Assembly: GCA_051657715.1 (NCBI GenBank)
Contig: JBOFLF010000067.1
Span: 58,433-122,432 of the forward strand
Source: JBOFBH01 sp051657715
GTDB lineage: Bacteria; Actinomycetota; Actinomycetes; Actinomycetales; Angustibacteraceae
Length of the DNA: 64,000 nt
Direction: 5' to 3'
Positions 60,401-64,000 of this stretch are shown one piece after another; the first letter of the stretch is position 1; each line of letters begins with the position of its first letter. The notes under the pieces were generated by a model. That model saw only the letters and a program-made list of their open reading frames with translations. It was not told where the DNA came from and did not search any database. A program made the position numbers and the translations under genes.

Positions 60401-61805
60401 GATCCGCGGACTACCCAAGGCGTTGCGCCGCAGCCTGATCCCCGCACCGGACCGGGCGTCCGACGTCCTGGACCGGTGCGGACCGGACGATGGGCCGCTG
60501 GTCCAGGTGCTCGCCGACACCCTGCGCGAGCTCACCGGCACGGCGGTGCGCGCGCAGGACTTCGCCGTCGACGCGCTCCCGACGCACCTGCGGGTCACCT
60601 TCGTGGTCGAGGACGACGCCGGCCGGCCGCTCGACCGCGACACCGATCTGGCGCGGCTGCAGCACCGGCTGGCCCCGCAGCTGCGCGCGGTCATCGCGGC
60701 GGCGGTCTCGGCGGACAGCGTGGGGGCCTCCCGTTCTCCGGGAGCCCCGGACGCTCCCGGCCAGGTGGTGGAGCGCAACGGGATCACCACCTGGGATGTG
60801 GGCGACCTGCCGAAGCACCGGCGGACGACGACCGGTGGTCACCTGGTGGACGGCTACCCGGCGCTGGTGGACGAGCACACCTCGGTCGCGGTGCGGGTGT
60901 TCGCGGACGCGGCGTCGGCCGAGCGCGCACACGCCGCGGGAGTGCGCCGGCTGCTGCGGTTGACCGTCCCGTCACCGGTGCCACAGGTGCTGTCCCGGTT
61001 GTCGAACGCCACCAAGCTGGTGCTCAGCCGAGCCCAGCACGCCAGCGCCACGCAGCTGGTGGGCGACTGCGCGGACGCCGCGGTGGACGCCTTGGTCGCC
61101 CGTGACCCAGCGGCCACGACGTCGGCGGCCACGGTCTCGGCGGCCACGACGTCAAGTGCCCGGATCTCAGCGGCCAGCAGTCCGGTGGGTCGCCAGGGCG
61201 AGCCGCCCCGGGACTCGGTGAGCTTCGACCGGTTGCGGGACACCGTCTCCCGTGAGCTGCCGGACGAGTTGCTGGACGTGGTCACCGAGGTGGCGCAGAT
61301 CCTCATCGTCGCCTACGACGTCCAGTCCCGGCTCAGCGCGGCCACGTCCTCGGCGCTGGAGCCGGCGCTCGCCGACCTGCGGGCTCAGCACGCGGAGCTG
61401 ATCCGCCCACGGTTCGTCACCGACGCCGGCACCGCCCGGCTGCCGGACCTGCGGCGCTACCTGCAGGCGATGGCGGTCCGGCTGGACCGGCTCCCGGACG
61501 GTCTGGCGCGCGACCGCGCCCGGCAGTCGCAGGTCGAGGCGGCCCGCGCGGCGTACGACGAGGCGCTCGCCGGACTTCCTGCCCGAGGTGAACTGGCGGG
61601 ACATGGACCGGTGGGGAACGAGCTAGCAGAGGATGAGCCAGCAGGGCGCGGACCGGCGTTGGCGCCACCGCCGCAGCTGCGCGAGGTGTGGTGGATGCTG
61701 CAGGAGCTGCGGGTCAGCCTGTTCGCGCCAACGATGCGCACCGCCTACCCGGTGTCGGTGCCGCGCATCCACCGAGCCCTAGCGCGCGCGACCGCAGTGA
61801 CATGA
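57408..61805 (+). CDS. hrpA: ATP-dependent RNA helicase HrpA (DEAH box)
   Basis: A 1465-residue helicase. Motif I is GETGSGKT (91-98), motif II is DEAH (188-191), motif III is TSAT, and motif VI is QRAGRCGR. OB-fold and DUF3418-type C-terminal domains follow, as in bacterial HrpA. It unwinds RNA and rescues stalled ribosomes in E. coli. The usual length is near 1300. The extra length comes from low-complexity insertions at about 262-307, 665-690 and 1230-1265. The GTG at 57408 leaves an arginine-rich N-terminus of about 45 residues that may not be translated. A later GTG is possible. Confidence 0.92.
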   Translation: MVQRDGGRSSATEGEIPDRHRRPRRRRGARADTPATRRGGQGAGRGALTTEQVAARRASVPVIRYPDLPVTAVRDKIAALIREHQVVVVAGETGSGKTTQLPKICLELGRGVTGTIGHTQPRRIAARTVAERIAQELGTTVGDLVGWTVRFTDRAGPRTLVRVLTDGILLAEIQRDRMLSRYDTIIVDEAHERSLNVDFLLGYLKRLLPRRPDLKVIVTSATIDPARFSAYFDDAPVVQVSGRTYPVQVRYRPLLEHAAPQGKTAAADSSAAGLAGKVAGRADKTADGADQPDRTAGGRARGRGDGIKGVGTGERDQVQAICDAVVELAGEGPGDVLVFLSGEREIRDAADAVRALAQREPRLRGTEVLPLYARLTSAEQHRVFAPHTARRVVLATNVAETSLTVPGIRYVVDAGTARTSRYSRRLKVQRLPIEPISQASADQRAGRCGRVADGICVRLYSEQDYAARPRFTEPEILRTNLAAVILQMTALGLGDIAAFPFLEPPDRRDVRDGVQLLHELGAIDPDQPDPRRRLTATGRQLAQLPVDPRIGRMVVQAHREGCLPEVLVLAAALSIQDPRERPVDAQTQADQRHVRFRDPTSDFITWLNLWDHLRERQEALSGDGFRRMCREEYLHYLRIREWQDVQAQLRQVCRELNLGGSPAETSVSTSSLSGSAAESSSSPARDSSPSVLGEPAVRGDRADRVHRAVLAGLLSHIGLRDDRTRDYLGARGARFALWPGSALARKPPDLVVAAELVETSRLWARTVARVDAAWVEVLAPPHLLRRGYSEPHWSSRRAAAMARERVTVYGVPLVADRLVGYARVDPVASRELFIRHALVEGDWRTQHRFFHDNRELLDDVEALQERTRRHDLLVEDQVLYDFYDARIPADVVSGRHFDAWWKRRAAGGDDLQLLTFPRELVLRTGDDIGGVDDEAYPTSWTVPTADGPVTVPVTYQFEPGVAADGVTVHVPLPVLGRVSPQPFAWQVPGLRHELVTQLIRGLPKALRRSLIPAPDRASDVLDRCGPDDGPLVQVLADTLRELTGTAVRAQDFAVDALPTHLRVTFVVEDDAGRPLDRDTDLARLQHRLAPQLRAVIAAAVSADSVGASRSPGAPDAPGQVVERNGITTWDVGDLPKHRRTTTGGHLVDGYPALVDEHTSVAVRVFADAASAERAHAAGVRRLLRLTVPSPVPQVLSRLSNATKLVLSRAQHASATQLVGDCADAAVDALVARDPAATTSAATVSAATTSSARISAASSPVGRQGEPPRDSVSFDRLRDTVSRELPDELLDVVTEVAQILIVAYDVQSRLSAATSSALEPALADLRAQHAELIRPRFVTDAGTARLPDLRRYLQAMAVRLDRLPDGLARDRARQSQVEAARAAYDEALAGLPARGELAGHGPVGNELAEDEPAGRGPALAPPPQLREVWWMLQELRVSLFAPTMRTAYPVSVPRIHRALARATAVT

Positions 61806-62455
61806 CAGCCGCCGCCCCCGACCAGGATCAGCGCGAGTTCGATGTGGTGCTGTACGGCGCCAGCGGATTCGTCGGGCGGTTGACCGCGGCGCACCTGGCC
61901 GAGCACGCACCGGCTGGTGCGCGGATCGTGCACGCGTGCGGCTTCGACTCGGTGCCCTCCGACCTCGGCGTCCTGCTGCTGCACGAGCAGGCCGCGGCGG
62001 ACGGTGCCGACGGGCTGACCGAGACCACGCTGGTCGCGACGATGCGGGGCGGGTTCGGCCCGGGGCTGCGTGGACGTCTGGGCGCGCACGGCGCGGCTGT
62101 GGCGCTCGGCGGGTTCGCGGCGGCGATGGGACGTCCGCTGCCCCGCCGCGCCCTGGACCGGCTCCTGCCCGCACCGGGCGCTGGGCCATCGCCGGCGTCC
62201 CGGGCCGCCGGGTTCTTCCGGATGCGGCTGCACGCGGTGACGACCGGCGGGGTCGAGTACCGGTCCACGGTCGCGGCGCAGGGCGACCCGGGCTACTCGG
62301 CCACGTCCGTCATGCTCGGCGAGAGCGCCCTGGCCCTCGTCCTGGACGAGCTGCCGCCGGCCGCCGGGGTGTTGACCCCAGCCACCGGTATTGGCCGCCC
62401 GCTGGCCGAACGGCTGCGGCGCCAGGACTTCACCGTGCACGCACACCGCGCTTGA
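61802..62455 (+). pseudogene. Saccharopine-dehydrogenase-family reductase with internal deletion
   Basis: The frame starts normally (EFDVVLYGASGFVGRLTAAH followed by LAEHAP) but continues directly with AGARIVHACGFDSVPSDLGV. In full-length trans-acting enoyl reductase/saccharopine-like proteins these two blocks are separated by roughly 100-110 residues of the Rossmann domain. The frame is kept, so a 217-residue protein could be made, against about 390-420 normally, but it lacks most of the cofactor site. The C-terminal part is otherwise intact. The start overlaps the hrpA stop. Confidence 0.65.
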
Positions 62456-62474
62456 TCAGCTGGCACGCCTGATC

Positions 62475-62497
62475 GACCAGCTCATGATGAGCTGGTC
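62475..62497. terminator. Perfect palindrome between converging genes
   Basis: The 23 bases have 11-base arms around a single centre base: GACCAGCTCAT pairs with ATGAGCTGGTC. The palindrome lies at the 3' end of both the deleted reductase and the lyase gene, and would fold in either transcript. It covers the lyase stop codon. Confidence 0.6.
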
Positions 62498-63966
62498 TCG
62501 CCGCGGTCCAGCGCCGCCAGCGCGTCGTCGACCAGCACCCGCGAGGCACCGAGGTAGCCGCCAGCGGCGGTCAACTCGGCCAGGTCGGCTTCACCCAGGT
62601 GGCTGGTCACGACCTGGTCGGCGGCCAGCACCTGGCGCAGCGGCGTCGCCGTGGCGTGCGCGGTCAGGGACGCGGCGCGGATGACGGCCGCCGCCTCGAC
62701 CCGGCCGAGCAGCGGGGCCAGCACCGCGGACACCCGTTCGGAGACGATCAGCCCGTGGGTCAGCGACAGGTTCTCGCGCATCCGGTCCGCGTCCACGCGC
62801 AGGCCCTCGACGAGCTCGGCGGCCGTCTCGGCCGCGCCAGCGGTCAGCCGCAGCAGCTCGCGCAGCGGGTGCCACTCGGCGTGCCAGGCGCCGGCCGGGC
62901 GTTCGTCCTCGGCGAGCAGGCAGGACGCGAGGGTCGCGGCCAGCCCGGGGGTCTGGATCGCGGCGGCGCGCACCAGCGTCGCCAGCGCGGGGTTGCACTT
63001 GTGCGGCATCGCCGACGACACCCCGCGCCCCTCGGCGACCGGCTCGGCGACCTCGGCGATCTCGGTGCGCGACATGACCTGGACGTCCAGGGCCAGCTTG
63101 CCCAGCACACCGGTGATCAGGGCGAGGGTGAAACCGGCGTCCACGACGGGGGTGCGGTGGGTGTGCCACGGCAGCAGCGGGGCGGCCAGACCGGTCTGCC
63201 GGGCGAACTCCTCGGTGAGGGCTCGGGCGTACCCGTCGTCGAGCCCGCCGCCCTCCGCGCTGGCGCGAGCGGTGGAGCCGGCTGTGGTCCCGAGGCTGGA
63301 GCCGGCCGTGGCTCCGGCGCCGAGCTCGGCCGTGGCGCTCTCCAGGTAGCCGGCCAGGGTCCCCGCCGCGCCGCCGAGCTGGACGGGCAGCTGAGCCCGC
63401 AGCGTGCGCAACCGGCGTGACACGTCGTGGACAGCCGTCGCCCAGCCGGCCGCCTTCAGGCCGAATGTCACCGGGACCGCGTGCAGCCCCAGGGTGCGGC
63501 CGGCCATCACGGTGTCCCGATGCGCGGCGGCGAGCGTGGCCGACGCCTCCTCGATCCGGCGCAGGTCGGACTGGACGAGCGCGCCGACCCGCGACACCAC
63601 CAGCATCGCCGCGGTGTCGAGGATGTCCTGGCTGGTGGAGCCCCGGTGCACGTACTGGGCGGAGTCCGGGGCGACCGCCCGGACGGCCGCCCCCAGTGCC
63701 GCGACCACGGACACCACCGGGTTGGCCGCACCGCGCGCCTCGCGAGCCAGGCCGGACACGGCGAACTCGGCCGAGCTGGCCACCCGGGTGATGACCTCGG
63801 CCGCCGCGGGCGGAGCGACGCCGAGGGTGGCCTGGGCGCGCACCAGGGCGGCCTCGGCGTCCAGCATGGCGCGCAGCCACGCGGCGTCGTCCGTCACGGC
63901 CGCCGCGGCCACCCCGGCACGCACCGGCGCGAGCAGGCCGCTGTCCGGCACCACGTGATCACCCAT
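62482..63966 (-). CDS. PcaB-like lyase (3-carboxymuconate cycloisomerase family)
   Basis: A 494-residue member of the fumarase/aspartase superfamily. The signature is SSAMPHKCNP, with GSTSQDILDTAAMLV and GLHAVPVTFGLKAAG in the expected order, closest to PcaB. It would act in protocatechuate degradation, but no other pca genes are in the window. A Gly/Ala/Thr/Ser-rich insertion (about residues 216-243) lengthens it. GAGGAG precedes the ATG, and the gene starts 34 bases from the window end. Confidence 0.85.
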   Translation of the reverse strand: MGDHVVPDSGLLAPVRAGVAAAAVTDDAAWLRAMLDAEAALVRAQATLGVAPPAAAEVITRVASSAEFAVSGLAREARGAANPVVSVVAALGAAVRAVAPDSAQYVHRGSTSQDILDTAAMLVVSRVGALVQSDLRRIEEASATLAAAHRDTVMAGRTLGLHAVPVTFGLKAAGWATAVHDVSRRLRTLRAQLPVQLGGAAGTLAGYLESATAELGAGATAGSSLGTTAGSTARASAEGGGLDDGYARALTEEFARQTGLAAPLLPWHTHRTPVVDAGFTLALITGVLGKLALDVQVMSRTEIAEVAEPVAEGRGVSSAMPHKCNPALATLVRAAAIQTPGLAATLASCLLAEDERPAGAWHAEWHPLRELLRLTAGAAETAAELVEGLRVDADRMRENLSLTHGLIVSERVSAVLAPLLGRVEAAAVIRAASLTAHATATPLRQVLAADQVVTSHLGEADLAELTAAGGYLGASRVLVDDALAALDRGETSSS

Positions 63967-64000
63967 CGTCGACTCCTCTTCGAGAGTCCCGGTCGGCCCG

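Overview
The window comes from a high-GC actinobacterium (Actinomycetota). This is inferred from the order map-infA-rpmJ-rpsM-rpsK-rpsD-rpoA-rplQ-truA, the frequent GTG starts, the strong GC bias, and genes such as glmM downstream of rplM-rpsI, acpS/nnr/alr/tsaE/tsaB downstream of glmS, and a lysE/lysG-type pair. The species cannot be named from the sequence alone.

Layout. (1) 1-5.4 kb: ribosomal-protein and RNA-polymerase-alpha operon, ending in truA. (2) 5.4-7.7 kb: an ABC-F ATPase and a small coiled-coil protein. (3) 8.0-13.8 kb: a secreted 1934-residue amylase-pullulanase with two GH13 catalytic modules. (4) 14.0-19.0 kb: rplM, rpsI, glmM, a DUF389 membrane protein, a MerR regulator and a VOC protein. 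(5) 19.1-38.3 kb: an accessory biosynthetic cluster. (6) 38.6-43.2 kb: a tandem GNAT, a secreted CdtB-like nuclease with lectin-like repeats, and a sigma/anti-sigma pair. (7) 43.3-53.7 kb: coaA, glmS, acpS, nnr, alr, an alpha/beta hydrolase, tsaE, tsaB and a RimI-like GNAT. (8) 53.8-64 kb: an EamA transporter, gene debris, a LysE exporter with its LysR regulator, a truncated DUF664 relic, an HrpA helicase, an internally deleted reductase and a PcaB-like lyase.

The outstanding region is the 19-kb cluster. Six minus-strand genes, joined by 4-base overlaps or short gaps, encode a saccharopine-dehydrogenase-like enzyme, a lysine/ornithine N-hydroxylase, a small cupin, a methionyl-tRNA-synthetase-like protein, an MFS exporter and an ATP-grasp ligase. 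N-hydroxylase plus cupin plus MetRS-like enzyme is the known recipe for making a hydrazine (N-N bond) from N6-hydroxylysine and an amino acid. Here the cupin and MetRS parts are separate proteins instead of one fusion. A plus-strand operon adds a kinase-like protein, two methyltransferases, an adenylosuccinate-lyase-family enzyme, a GNAT and a gamma-glutamyl-hydrolase-like amidotransferase. A divergent minus-strand operon adds an amidase, a glutamine-synthetase-like ligase and two FemAB-like GNAT-fold transferases. The lyase, ligase and amidase recall the glutamyl-hydrazine carrier logic of the fosfazinomycin and kinamycin pathways.

Forty bases beyond the last FemAB-like gene, on the same strand, lies a leucine-type class II tRNA. 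All its other arms look intact, but its anticodon arm is a seven-base-pair stem closed by a UUCG tetraloop, so it has no usable anticodon. I propose, as inference, that it is a non-translating leucine donor for the neighbouring transferases.

A second theme is an unusual density of short tandem duplications (6-27 bp). Most are in frame inside genes (glmS, nnr, alr, tsaB, rimI-like, and several cluster genes), and some are intergenic.
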